Assembly: GCA_002304445.1 (NCBI GenBank)
Contig: NEVA01000017.1
Location: forward strand, 1-64,000
Source of the DNA: Opitutia bacterium Tous-C4FEB
Lineage (GTDB): Bacteria; Verrucomicrobiota; Verrucomicrobiia; Opitutales; Opitutaceae
DNA length: 64,000 bases
Direction: 5' to 3'
Part shown: positions 1-8,708 of the stretch, one piece after another
Layout: each line of letters opens with the position of its first letter
Numbering within the stretch: position 1 is the stretch's first letter
Program-made: the position numbers and the translations under genes
Notes under the pieces: model-generated
The model's input: only the letters and a program-made list of their open reading frames with translations
Told to the model about the DNA's origin: nothing
Databases searched by the model: none

Positions 1-267
1 TTCCCCAGCCACCGCTCGCTCGCGACGGGCCTGCAAACCGTGACCGACAAGCAGGGCAATAAAAGCGATAAAACCGCGGTCGTCGCCTGGACCAATCTTT
101 ACGGTCCGAAACAAGCCCGCGTATTCAGCACCACCATCGGCCACACCAACGCCACCGTCGGCGACCCGCGTTTTCTCGATCTCGTCACCCGCGGCGCCCT
201 TTGGGCCGTCGGCAAACTCGGCGACGACGGCCGCCCCGCCGCCGGCTTCGGCCCCAAGGGAAAATAG
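1..267 (+). CDS. ThuA-like domain protein, C-terminal part (5' end outside window)
   Basis: The reading frame is open from base 1 to the TAG at 267, so this is the last 88 residues of a gene that starts upstream. The conserved tail is the end of a ThuA (trehalose utilisation) domain: an Ala-Trp-Thr motif, then the Val-Phe-Ser-Thr-Thr-Ile-Gly-His-Thr strand, and Asp-Pro-Arg-Phe-Leu-Asp-Leu-Val before the final helix. ThuA proteins have a glutamine-amidotransferase-like fold and in Verrucomicrobiota often sit beside Gfo/Idh/MocA oxidoreductases in sugar catabolism. That context is matched here, since two such oxidoreductases lie 1.4-4.4 kb downstream. The catalytic role of the family is not settled. 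Position 40 offers an internal GTG, but homology continues upstream of it. Confidence 0.8.
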   Translation, partial: FPSHRSLATGLQTVTDKQGNKSDKTAVVAWTNLYGPKQARVFSTTIGHTNATVGDPRFLDLVTRGALWAVGKLGDDGRPAAGFGPKGK

Positions 268-384
268 CTTTCGCCGCCCGCGTCGTTCGCTTCGGCAGGT
301 AGCGTCGCCACGTCCGGGCGCGACGTTGTTCTCCAAAAACGATCCCGCTGCCAGCGGCACCCGTTCACCGCGTTCACCTTCCCC

Positions 385-1527
385 ATGTCTGCTTTCTCCG
401 ACCCGCTCCGCGAGGCCCGCCAAAAATCCGGCATCCTCAAATGCCCGTTTCACGGCGAGGACATCACGATGCTCCTCCGCCACGAGGATGTGCGCCAAGC
501 CGCGAAGGACTGGCAGACGTTCAGCTCCGACGCGCCGTTCCGCGTGCCGATTCCCTCCGAAGAAGCCGTGCGCACGATGCGCCAACTGCCCATCGAGACC
601 AACCCGCCCGAGCACGGCGACTACCGCGCCATCGTCGAACCGTTTTTCGCCCGCGCCAAAGACCCCGCCGTCATCGCGCAAGTCGAGGCCCTGATCGCCG
701 ACCTGTTCGATCAAGCGCTCGCGCGCGACTCCGTCGAGATCGTCAACGAGTTCGCCCTGCCCGTGCAGTCGCGCGCCCTCACCCACCTGCTCAACGTCCC
801 GGCCAGCGAGGGCGAGATCTGGCTCGGCTGGGGTATCCACGTTTTCAAGGTCACCGGCGGCGAATTCAAAACCGGCTCTGTCCTCGAAGACTACCTGCAC
901 CGCAAATTCGACGAAGCCCAGGCCCACCTCGGTCCCGATTTTTTCAGCGCGCTCACGCAGGCCACCTACCGCGGACGACCGCTCACGCGCGACGAGATGA
1001 TGGGCTTCGCCAACCTCGCCTTCGCCGGCGGCCGCGACACCATCATCCACACCATCGCCTGCGCCCTCGGCCATCTCGCCGAGCATCCCGAGGCGTTGGA
1101 CTACCTCCGCGCCGACCCGAAGCGCATCACGCTCGCGAGCGAGGAATTTTTCCGCGTCTTCATGCCGCTCACCCACATCGGCCGCGTGTGCCCCGCCGAC
1201 ACCGCCGTCCACGGCACCACCGTGAAAGCCGGCGAACGCATCTCGCTAGCCTGGGCCTCCGCCAATTTCGACGAGACCGTTTTCCCGTCGCCCGAAGAAG
1301 TCCGCCTCGACCGAAAGCCCAATCCTCACCTCTCCTTCGGCTTCGGCCCTCACCTCTGCCTCGGCGCTCCCCACGCCCGCCTGATTTTGCGCACGCTCCT
1401 CCGGTTCTGCTGCGAAAAAGTCCGCGCCATCACCGTCCTCCACGCCGAAGAACGCGTGGAACACGAGGCCGCCTTCGACCGCAAACTCGGCTATCACACG
1501 TTGACCGTAAAACTCACCGCGCTCTGA
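385..1527 (+). CDS. Cytochrome P450
   Basis: A 380-residue soluble bacterial P450, probably a cytoplasmic monooxygenase that would need a separate ferredoxin and reductase (none is seen nearby). The I-helix oxygen-activation motif AGGRDT lies near residues 214-219, with the usual second acidic/Thr pair. The K-helix ExxR is EFFR near 254-257. The heme loop FGFGPHLCLG lies near 318-327, with Cys325 as the proximal ligand. The start follows a CCCC-ATG context; no strong ribosome site is visible. A second P450 at 35750-36910 is clearly paralogous: both share the block KDWQTFSSDAPF and the same heme loop. Substrate unknown. Its position between a ThuA protein and Gfo/Idh oxidoreductases suggests carbohydrate or glycoside oxidation, which is inference only. 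Confidence 0.95.
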   Translation: MSAFSDPLREARQKSGILKCPFHGEDITMLLRHEDVRQAAKDWQTFSSDAPFRVPIPSEEAVRTMRQLPIETNPPEHGDYRAIVEPFFARAKDPAVIAQVEALIADLFDQALARDSVEIVNEFALPVQSRALTHLLNVPASEGEIWLGWGIHVFKVTGGEFKTGSVLEDYLHRKFDEAQAHLGPDFFSALTQATYRGRPLTRDEMMGFANLAFAGGRDTIIHTIACALGHLAEHPEALDYLRADPKRITLASEEFFRVFMPLTHIGRVCPADTAVHGTTVKAGERISLAWASANFDETVFPSPEEVRLDRKPNPHLSFGFGPHLCLGAPHARLILRTLLRFCCEKVRAITVLHAEERVEHEAAFDRKLGYHTLTVKLTAL

Positions 1528-1650
1528 ATCGCGCCCACGTGGAGGTCACACCGCCCGCTTTCCGCTTCACCACCCCAACCGCCCTCTGAGCCGCCGCGTA
1601 AAAAAAATCGCTCCTCTCACCCCGGCACCGCGTCTTTCTTCCACCCACCC

Positions 1651-3033
1651 ATGAACCCCGTTCAACCCACGCGTCGCGAATTTATCCGCACCTCGTCCCG
1701 CTTCGCCGCCGTCTCCGCCCTCGCCGGCATCGCCCTGCCCCACGTTCACGCCCAAGGCACCGATGTCCTCCAAGTTGCGCTCATCGGCTGCGGCGGTCGC
1801 GGCGCCGGGGCCGCTTCCAACGCCCTCTCCGTCAACACCGGCCCCGTCAAACTCGTCGCCATGGCGGATGTTTTCGCGCCCCGCCTCACCACCGCCTACG
1901 ACGCCCTCAAACGCAAACACGCCGCCAGCGTCGACGTGCCCGAGGACCGCAAGTTCATCGGCTTCGACGCCTACAAGGGCGCCATGGACTGCCTCCGCCC
2001 CGGCGACATCGCGATCTTCACCACGCCGCTCGCGTTTCGCTGGGTCCACTTCGCCTACGCCATCGCGAAAAAACTCAACGTCTTCATGGAGAAACCGCTC
2101 ACGGCGGACGGCCCGACCTCGCGTCGTATGATCAAACTGGCCGAGGACGCCACGGCGCAAAATCTCAAGGTCGGCGTCGGCCTCATGTCCCGCCACAGCC
2201 GCGCGCTCCAAGAACTCCACCAACGCATCGGCGACGGCGCGATCGGCGACATCACGCTCATGCGCGGCTACCGCATGGCCGGTCCGCTCGCTTCGGCCTT
2301 TTCGGAACCCAATCCCGGCCCGCTCACCGATCTGATGTATCAGGTCCGGCGCTTCCACAGTTTCATTTGGCTCAGCGGCGGCTGCTACAGCGATTTCTAC
2401 ATCCACCACATCGACCACCTCTGCTGGATGAAAAACGCCTGGCCGGTAAAGGCCCAAGGCATCGGCGGCCGGCACTACCGCCAGAGCCCCGCCGGCAAGC
2501 CCTACATCGACCAAAACTTCGATTCCTACGCGGTCGAATACACCTTCGCCGACGGCGCGAAGCTCATGATGAACGGCCGCTGCGTCACCGGCAGCGCCAA
2601 CATGTATTACAGCCACGCCCAAGGCACCAAGGGCATGGCCGTCGTCTCAAAACAAGGCGACTGCGGCCTGCCTTCATCGATCTACTCCGGCCAACTTCCC
2701 GCCATCGAACGCCGCCTCTGGGAATCGGTCGTCCCGCCCGACCAACAAAATCCCTACCAAAACGAGTGGAACGCCCTCACCCGCGCCATCCGCCACAACA
2801 CCCCGTTCAACGAGGTCAAACGCGGCGTCGAGGCCAGCGTCGCCACCTCCATGGGCCGCTTCGCCGCCCACACCGGGCAAGAAATCACGTGGGATCAGTT
2901 CTACAACAGCCCGACCGAGCTCGCGCCCGGCGTTGACCAACTCAACCTCGACGGCCCGTCTCCTCTTCTGCCCGACGCCGACGGCCGCTACCCGATCCCC
3001 GAGCCGGGCCTCAAACGCGACCGCGAATACTGA
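1651..3033 (+). CDS. Gfo/Idh/MocA family oxidoreductase, Tat-exported
   Basis: A 460-residue NAD(P)-dependent sugar dehydrogenase family protein. The N-terminus carries a twin-arginine signal (TRREFIR at residues 7-13, a hydrophobic stretch, and an Ala-X-Ala-type cleavage region near 33), so it is predicted to be exported folded, with its nucleotide already bound. The Rossmann glycine motif GCGGRG begins near residue 47 and the EKP signature of the family lies near 146-148. A C-terminal extension with HHIDH and aromatic residues is typical of the large verrucomicrobial Tat members. It is 27 bp upstream of another member and is probably co-transcribed with it. Substrate is not predictable. Some exported family members act on amino-sugar or anhydro-sugar glycosides. 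Confidence 0.92.
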   Translation: MNPVQPTRREFIRTSSRFAAVSALAGIALPHVHAQGTDVLQVALIGCGGRGAGAASNALSVNTGPVKLVAMADVFAPRLTTAYDALKRKHAASVDVPEDRKFIGFDAYKGAMDCLRPGDIAIFTTPLAFRWVHFAYAIAKKLNVFMEKPLTADGPTSRRMIKLAEDATAQNLKVGVGLMSRHSRALQELHQRIGDGAIGDITLMRGYRMAGPLASAFSEPNPGPLTDLMYQVRRFHSFIWLSGGCYSDFYIHHIDHLCWMKNAWPVKAQGIGGRHYRQSPAGKPYIDQNFDSYAVEYTFADGAKLMMNGRCVTGSANMYYSHAQGTKGMAVVSKQGDCGLPSSIYSGQLPAIERRLWESVVPPDQQNPYQNEWNALTRAIRHNTPFNEVKRGVEASVATSMGRFAAHTGQEITWDQFYNSPTELAPGVDQLNLDGPSPLLPDADGRYPIPEPGLKRDREY

Positions 3034-3060
3034 CCACTCCTTCCCCTGCATTTTCCCTCT

Positions 3061-4413
3061 ATGATTCCCCTCCCCTCCACCCGCCGTTCCTTTCTCAAAA
3101 CCTCCGCGCTCCTGCTCTCCGCGCCGCTCATTCTCCCGAGCCGCGTGTGGTCAGCCGAGACCGCCCCGAGCAAGCGCCTCACCATCGGCTGCATCGGCAT
3201 GGGCAAAATGATGAGCGGCCATCTCCGCGGCTACCTCAACCGTGACGATGTCGAGGTGCTCGCCGTCTGCGACGTCGACACCACCCGCCGCGAGCACGCC
3301 AAGAAAACCGTGGACACCGCCTACACCGCCAAGACCGGCGGCACCTACGCCGGCTGCGCCGCGTATAACGATTTCCGCGAGGTCATCGCCCGCAAAGATA
3401 TCGACATCGTTGTCATCGCCACGCCCGACCACTGGCACGCCTACATCGCCATCGCCGCCGTCCGCGCCGGCAAAGATGTCTACTGCGAAAAGCCCCTCAC
3501 CTACAATGTCCGCGAGGCCGTCGAGCTCGTGAAGGAGGTGCGCAAGGCCAACCGCGTTTTCCAAACCGGCTCGCAACAGCGCTCGTCGAAAGAGTTCCGC
3601 ATCGCCGCCGAGCTCGTGCGCAACGGCGTCCTCGGCCGCGTCAACTCCGTCCACGTCTCCTTCGGCGATCCCGCCAAACCTTACACGCTTCCCGCCGAAA
3701 CGATGGAGCCCGGCCTCGATTGGGACCGCTGGTGCGGGCCCGGCCCGCTCGTCGCCTACAACCCGTCACTCAGCCCGCGCGGCATCCACAACAATTTCCC
3801 CGACTGGCGCAAGACCCGTGAATTCGGCGGCGGCATGATCACCGACTGGGGCGCCCACCACATCGACATTTCCCAATGGGCGCTCAACGCCGATGCGAGC
3901 GGCCCCGTCGAGGTGCGCGCCCCGCAAAACTGGGAGACCGCCAAACGCGGCGCCCAACTCGTCTACGCCGACGGCACCATCCTCACCCACGTGAAGGGCA
4001 AGGGCGTCTCGTTCTACGGCACCGAGGGCGAATGCCACGTCAACCGCGGCAAGTTTGAGCTCATCATGAACGGCAAGACGGTCCACAAATTCTGGGACAA
4101 GGACGTGGACAAGGGCACCTCGATGGAGCGCGAGGTGACGCTCACCGAGCGTGAATTCTTGGCCGACGCGAAAGTGAAACTCTACAACAGCAAGAGCCAC
4201 TTCCAGGATTTCCTCGACTGCGTGAAATCCCGCCAACGTCCGATCTGCGACGTGGAGGTCGGCGCGCGCAGCGTGATCGCATGTCACGTGATGAACTTCG
4301 CCTACTACTACGGCGCGAACGCCAAATGGAACCCCGAGCGCAACCGCTTCGCGAGCGGCGGCAGCAACCGCTGGCTCACCCGCGACAAATACCGCGCCGG
4401 CTGGGCGGTGTGA
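3061..4413 (+). CDS. Gfo/Idh/MocA family oxidoreductase, Tat-exported
   Basis: A 450-residue family member with a second twin-arginine signal (TRRSFLK at residues 8-14 followed by a Leu/Ala-rich segment). The Rossmann motif GCIGMG lies near residue 44, the PDHWHA segment follows near 123, and the EKPLTYN signature near 142. PDHWHA with EKPL is the hallmark of the verrucomicrobial/planctomycete subgroup also seen at 10617-11915. The C-terminal half has the substrate sheet with GGGMITDWGAHHID, where the histidines are expected to lie at the active site. It lies 27 bp behind the previous oxidoreductase and 120 bp before the heme-binding exoprotein. That spacing, plus a terminator-like hairpin, means co-transcription with the latter is uncertain. 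Confidence 0.93.
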   Translation: MIPLPSTRRSFLKTSALLLSAPLILPSRVWSAETAPSKRLTIGCIGMGKMMSGHLRGYLNRDDVEVLAVCDVDTTRREHAKKTVDTAYTAKTGGTYAGCAAYNDFREVIARKDIDIVVIATPDHWHAYIAIAAVRAGKDVYCEKPLTYNVREAVELVKEVRKANRVFQTGSQQRSSKEFRIAAELVRNGVLGRVNSVHVSFGDPAKPYTLPAETMEPGLDWDRWCGPGPLVAYNPSLSPRGIHNNFPDWRKTREFGGGMITDWGAHHIDISQWALNADASGPVEVRAPQNWETAKRGAQLVYADGTILTHVKGKGVSFYGTEGECHVNRGKFELIMNGKTVHKFWDKDVDKGTSMEREVTLTEREFLADAKVKLYNSKSHFQDFLDCVKSRQRPICDVEVGARSVIACHVMNFAYYYGANAKWNPERNRFASGGSNRWLTRDKYRAGWAV

Positions 4414-4422
4414 TTTTTCACG

Positions 4423-4442
4423 CCGCCTCGCGCGGTTTTTTT
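4423..4442 (+). terminator. Possible Rho-independent terminator after the oxidoreductase pair
   Basis: A CCGC/GCGG stem with a five-base loop is followed at once by seven T residues, 10 bp after the stop codon at 4413. The stem is short (four pairs), so termination may be partial and some read-through into the heme-binding gene is possible. Confidence 0.45.
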
Positions 4443-4533
4443 GCCGCGCGCCGATAAGGGATTGTCGCCCGGCCGCTCGTTCCCGATGGTGACCGAAATG
4501 CCTCCGTCGGGCCCTTAGCGCCCGCTTACTTCG

Positions 4534-7500
4534 ATGAAATTTATTCTCTCTGCCGCGCTCTCATCCCTCGGCGTCGCCGCCTTCGCCGCCGACACCCTCA
4601 CCACGCGCAACCCCAATCCCTCGGCGCCCGCCGCCACGGTCGGCACCGCGTTTGACGCCGCCAAAGAACTCCCACGCTTCCTGCCCGTCGAGCCCGCCGC
4701 CGCTCTCGCGACGTGGAAGGTAAAACCCGGCTTCAAGCTCCAGCTCGCCGCCCACGAGCCGCAGGTCCGCGATCCCATCGCGATCACCTTCGACGAAAAC
4801 GGCCGCATGTTTGCCTGCGAAATGATCGACTACTCCGAGCGCCGCGACGCCACGCCGCACCTCGGCCGCATCTCGATGCTCGAGGACAAGGACGGCGACG
4901 GCGTCTACGAAACCAGCACCGTCTTCGCCGACGGCCTTCCGCTCCCCACCGGCCTCATCTGGGCCAACGGCGGGCTCTTCGTCGCAGCCTCACCCAACAT
5001 CTGGCGCTTCGAGGACAAGGACGGCGACGGCCGCGCCGAAGTGCGCGAGGTGGCGTTCACCGGTTTCGGCACGGGCCTAAAAGCCCTCAACGTCCAAGCC
5101 ATGCTCAGCAGTTTCGCCTGGGGCCAAGACAACCGCATCCACCTCATGGGCGGCCTCGGCAACCGCGGGTTGATTCACAGTCCGAAGCGCCCCGATCTGC
5201 CCGCCGAAGAACTTGGCGCCCGCGACTTCTGGTTTGATCCACGCACCTACGCCTTCGGTTTTGAAACCGGCGGCGCGCAATACGGCATGAGCTTCGACAA
5301 CTACGGCCGCAAATTCGCCTGCTCCAACTCCGACCACCTCCAGTTCTGGGTCTACGACGAACGCTACGCCGCCCGGAACCCGTTCTTCACGCCGCCGCCC
5401 ACCCGCCAAAGCATCGCCGCCGACGGCGGGGCCGCCGAGGTCTTCCGCCTCAGTCCCGACGAACCGTGGCGCATCGTCCGCACGCGCTGGCGCATCGGCG
5501 GCGTCGTCAAAGGCATGGTCGAGGGCGACGGCCGCGTGAGCGGCTACTTCACCGGCGCCACCGGCACCACCGTCTTTCGCGGCGATGCCTACGGCGACGA
5601 GTTCGTGAACAACACCTTTACGGGCGACGCCGGCGGCCAGCTCGTGCACCGGAAAAAAATCTACCCCGACGGCGCCAGTCTCATCGGCCGTCGATCCGCC
5701 GACGAGCAGGGCTACGAATTCGCCGCCAGCACCGATACTTGGGTGCGCGTCGTGAATTTCGCCAACGCCCCCGACGGCACCCTCCACATCTGCGACATGT
5801 ATCGCGAAGTCATCGAGCACCCGTGGAGCATCCCCGAAGAGATCAAGCAACACCTCGACCTCAACAGCGGCCACACCCGCGGCCGCCTCTACCGCCTCGT
5901 GCCGGACAACGCCTCGTGGCAACGTCGCCCCCGCGTCGCGCTCGGCTCCGCCTCCACCGCCGAACTCGTCGCCACCCTCGCCCACGCCAACGGCTGGCAC
6001 CGCGACACCTCCGCCCGCCTGCTCTACGAACGCCAAGACGCCGCCGCTGTCCCGCTCCTGCGCGCCCTCACCGATCCCCTCGCGCAACACCACGCCCTCG
6101 GCGTGCTCGACGGCCTCGGCGCGCTCACCGCCGAACCCGTGCTCGCCGCGCTCACCAGCGCCGACGCCCGCCTGCGCGAACACGGCGTCCTCTACGCGGA
6201 GAAACTACTCCGAACCGGCACGGCCGTTCCGCCCGTATCGGCTTCCGCGCTCGTCGAGAAACTCGCCGCCCTCGTCACCGACGCCGACGCCCGCGTGCGC
6301 TTCCAACTCGCCTTCACGTTGCCCACGTCGCCCGCCCTCGCCCCCGCTTTCGCGCGCCTCGCCGCCCGCGACCACGCCGAGCCGTGGATCTCCGCCGCCC
6401 TCCTCACCGCCCCGCCCACGGCGCTCAACGCCACCCTGCTCCCCGCCTTCACCAGCGATCTCGCCACGGCCAACGCGGCCGCCCCGTTTGTCGCCAAGTT
6501 GATCGAGATTCGCGCCGCGTTCAGCTCCCCCGCCGACCGGGCCGAATTAATCGCTTTCATCGCCCAGCCCGGCACCAATCCGCTCTGGCTCCGCGCCCTC
6601 GGCGACGGCCTCCGCCGAAACGGCACCACGATCACCGCCGCCGATTCCTCCGGCAAATTGCGCACGGTCTTCACCCGCGCCGCCACCACCGCCGCCGACG
6701 CCAAAGCCCCCGTCGCCGCCCGCCTCGCCGCCCTCGCCCTGCTCGACGTCGCGCCCTACGACACCACGCGCAGCGCCCTCGTCGCCTGCCTCGCCGCCGG
6801 CCAACCGCCCGAGATTCAATCCGCCGCGATCAAGGTCCTCGCCCAACATCCGCTGCCCGCCGTGACGACCACCCTGATCGAATCCTGGCGCAATGGCTCG
6901 CCCGCCGCCCGCGAGGCCGTGCTCGCTGCCCTGATCGCCCGCGAGGACCGCGCCGTCGCCCTGCTCACGGCGATCACCGCCGGCACCATCAAGCCCGCCG
7001 AGATTCCTGCCGCCCAAGTCCAGGCTCTCACCCAGCACAAAACCCAAAAAGTCGCCGCCCTCGCCCGCACCGCCCTCGCCTCGGTGATCCCGCCGTCGCG
7101 CGCCGAGGTCACCGCCACGTTTCAACCCGCCCTCACGCTCACCGGCGACGCTGCCCGCGGGCGCGCCATTTACCAGGGCCGTTGCTTCGTCTGCCACCGC
7201 GCCGGCGATGAGGGCATCGCGCTCGGGCCCGATCTCGTCACCGTGAAATCGAGAGGCCGCGAGGCGTTGCTCGCCGCGATTCTCGAACCGCACAAGGAAG
7301 TCGCGCCCCACTACATCGCCTACGATGTCACCACCAAAGAGGGCAACACCTTCACCGCCATGGTCGCCCGCGACGACGCGACCGGTCTCACCCTCAAAAT
7401 CATGGGCGGCGGCGAGATCGTTTTGCCCCGCGCCCAGGTGCGCGGCAGCCGTTCCGACGGCCTGAGTCTCATGCCCGAGGGCCTCGAAGCCGGCCTCAAG

Positions 7501-7548
7501 CCCGGCGACATGGCCGACCTTCTCACCTTTATAGAAACGCTAAAATAG
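4534..7548 (+). CDS. PVC-type heme-binding exoprotein with NHL/propeller, HEAT repeats and a CxxCH domain
   Basis: A 1004-residue exported protein with a Sec signal peptide (residues 1-19, cleavage after AFAAD-like context). Residues about 60-430 form the six-bladed propeller of the putative membrane-bound dehydrogenase domain, with repeated EDKDGDG calcium-like loops near 112 and 155. Residues about 480-850 are Ala/Leu-rich HEAT-like helical repeats. The C-terminus carries a single c-type heme site, CFVCH, at 884-888, followed by LGPDLV and the conserved ILEPHKEVAPHY stretch of the PVC heme-binding domain. Such proteins are common in Planctomycetes and Verrucomicrobia and are thought to accept electrons from sugar oxidation. 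Context supports that: exported oxidoreductases upstream and a SGNH hydrolase 26 bp downstream. Confidence 0.92.
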   Translation: MKFILSAALSSLGVAAFAADTLTTRNPNPSAPAATVGTAFDAAKELPRFLPVEPAAALATWKVKPGFKLQLAAHEPQVRDPIAITFDENGRMFACEMIDYSERRDATPHLGRISMLEDKDGDGVYETSTVFADGLPLPTGLIWANGGLFVAASPNIWRFEDKDGDGRAEVREVAFTGFGTGLKALNVQAMLSSFAWGQDNRIHLMGGLGNRGLIHSPKRPDLPAEELGARDFWFDPRTYAFGFETGGAQYGMSFDNYGRKFACSNSDHLQFWVYDERYAARNPFFTPPPTRQSIAADGGAAEVFRLSPDEPWRIVRTRWRIGGVVKGMVEGDGRVSGYFTGATGTTVFRGDAYGDEFVNNTFTGDAGGQLVHRKKIYPDGASLIGRRSADEQGYEFAASTDTWVRVVNFANAPDGTLHICDMYREVIEHPWSIPEEIKQHLDLNSGHTRGRLYRLVPDNASWQRRPRVALGSASTAELVATLAHANGWHRDTSARLLYERQDAAAVPLLRALTDPLAQHHALGVLDGLGALTAEPVLAALTSADARLREHGVLYAEKLLRTGTAVPPVSASALVEKLAALVTDADARVRFQLAFTLPTSPALAPAFARLAARDHAEPWISAALLTAPPTALNATLLPAFTSDLATANAAAPFVAKLIEIRAAFSSPADRAELIAFIAQPGTNPLWLRALGDGLRRNGTTITAADSSGKLRTVFTRAATTAADAKAPVAARLAALALLDVAPYDTTRSALVACLAAGQPPEIQSAAIKVLAQHPLPAVTTTLIESWRNGSPAAREAVLAALIAREDRAVALLTAITAGTIKPAEIPAAQVQALTQHKTQKVAALARTALASVIPPSRAEVTATFQPALTLTGDAARGRAIYQGRCFVCHRAGDEGIALGPDLVTVKSRGREALLAAILEPHKEVAPHYIAYDVTTKEGNTFTAMVARDDATGLTLKIMGGGEIVLPRAQVRGSRSDGLSLMPEGLEAGLKPGDMADLLTFIETLK

Positions 7549-7574
7549 CCCCACCGCGCCGCTCTCCTGCGGCT

Positions 7575-8561
7575 ATGCTTTCGTCGCTTCACCCTATGCG
7601 CCTCCTGCCGCTCCTCTTCGCTCTCGGTGTCGTCGCGCCGGCTCTGTTCGCCACGTCCGCCACGCCGTTGCCTCCCGCCGTCGAAGCCGCCCGGCGCGTT
7701 CTGTTCCTCGGGGACAGCATCACTTTCGGCGGGGCGTATGTGGACTTCATCGAGACCGTGATCCACACCCGCGCACCCGATTGGCGCGGCGAGATCATCG
7801 ACCTCGGGCTTTCCAGCGAAACCGTTTCCGGCCTCTCCGAAGCCGGTCACGCCGGCGGAAAATTTCCCCGCCCCGATCTTCGCGAACGTCTCGGCCGCGT
7901 GCTGGCGCAGACCAAGCCCGACCTCGTCCTCGCCTGCTATGGCATGAACGACGGCATTTATTTTCCCTTCGCCGACGATCGCTTCGCCGCGTTTCGCGAG
8001 GGCATCAACCGGCTGCACGCCGCGGTCGTCGCCACCGGCGCCACGATCATTTTCCTCACGCCGCCCGTCTTCGATCCGTTGCCCATCGCCGGCAAGGTCT
8101 TGCCCGCCGGGCTGGATGCGTATCCCGCGCCGTTCGCGGGCTACAACGACGTTCTCGCCCGTTACTCCGCCTGGCTGCTCTCGCAACGCGCCGCCGGTTG
8201 GACCGTGATCGACGTCCACGGCGCCATGACCGCCGCACTCGCGCAACGCCGCGCCAACGACCCGCCGTTCACGTTCTCGAAAGACGGCGTCCATCCCGAC
8301 GCCCTCGGCCACGCCGTCATCGCCCGCGCCGTCCTGACGGCTTGGAACCTGCGCCCCGACGACGGCGAACTGATCGCCGGGCTCGCGACCACGCCCAACG
8401 ACCCGCTGCTCGCGCTCATCCGCGAGCGCCGCAAACTTCGCATGCACGCTTGGCTCACCGCGACCGGCCACCGCCGCCCGGGTGTCACCGCGGGCCTGCC
8501 GCTCGCCGCCGCCGAGGCGCAAGCCGCCGCGCTTACGGAAAAAATCCGCGCCCTCAAATAG
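7575..8561 (+). CDS. Secreted SGNH/GDSL-family hydrolase
   Basis: A 328-residue esterase/deacetylase-type protein with a Sec signal. Block I is FLGDSITFGG near residues 44-53, with the nucleophile Ser at 48. The block III Asn is in GMNDG. Block V is DGVHPD, giving the catalytic Asp and His. It probably removes acyl groups from carbohydrate in the periplasm, inferred from its placement directly after the heme-binding exoprotein. The start could also be the ATG at 7596, which gives a signal peptide beginning Met-Arg-Leu-Leu; no ribosome-binding motif decides between them. The C-terminal 60 residues, rich in Arg and Ala, are an extension of the kind seen in verrucomicrobial members. Confidence 0.9.
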   Translation: MLSSLHPMRLLPLLFALGVVAPALFATSATPLPPAVEAARRVLFLGDSITFGGAYVDFIETVIHTRAPDWRGEIIDLGLSSETVSGLSEAGHAGGKFPRPDLRERLGRVLAQTKPDLVLACYGMNDGIYFPFADDRFAAFREGINRLHAAVVATGATIIFLTPPVFDPLPIAGKVLPAGLDAYPAPFAGYNDVLARYSAWLLSQRAAGWTVIDVHGAMTAALAQRRANDPPFTFSKDGVHPDALGHAVIARAVLTAWNLRPDDGELIAGLATTPNDPLLALIRERRKLRMHAWLTATGHRRPGVTAGLPLAAAEAQAAALTEKIRALK

Positions 8562-8607
8562 CCGGGCGCGCGCCTCTCATACCGACGTACCTTAACTTCT
8601 AGACGCT

Positions 8608-8683
8608 TGTCATTGCGAGGTGCGCGAAGCGCGCCGTGGCAATCCAGCTGGATTGCTTCGTCGCTACGCTTCTCGCAATGACA
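8608..8683. repeat. REP-like nested palindrome
   Basis: Twelve-base arms (8608-8619 and 8672-8683) are perfect inverted repeats with the core CATTGCGAG. In the centre, 8639-8656 is a perfect 18-bp palindrome around CAGCTG. The unit resembles the repetitive extragenic palindromes found in many unrelated bacteria with the same CATTGCGAG ends. It lies between convergent genes (SGNH hydrolase + and NIPSNAP -), where it could also stop transcription or protect mRNA ends. Confidence 0.75.
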
Positions 8684-8708
8684 GTCTGTTTACCAAGGGA
8701 CGCTGGTA

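Noticed and set aside
1567-2622. Long minus-strand open frame opposite the first oxidoreductase
   Set aside because: It is rich in Ala, Gly, Val and Glu, typical of the antisense of GC-rich genes, and has no recognisable motif; the plus-strand gene is certain.
5077-6183. 368-codon minus-strand frame inside the heme-binding exoprotein
   Set aside because: Antisense shadow with Gly/Val/Ala-rich composition and no family features.
5466-7211. 581-codon plus-strand frame overlapping the heme-binding gene
   Set aside because: Arginine/proline-rich out-of-frame shadow.
7320-8522. 400-codon minus-strand frame opposite the SGNH hydrolase
   Set aside because: Antisense shadow; the plus-strand protein has all SGNH blocks.
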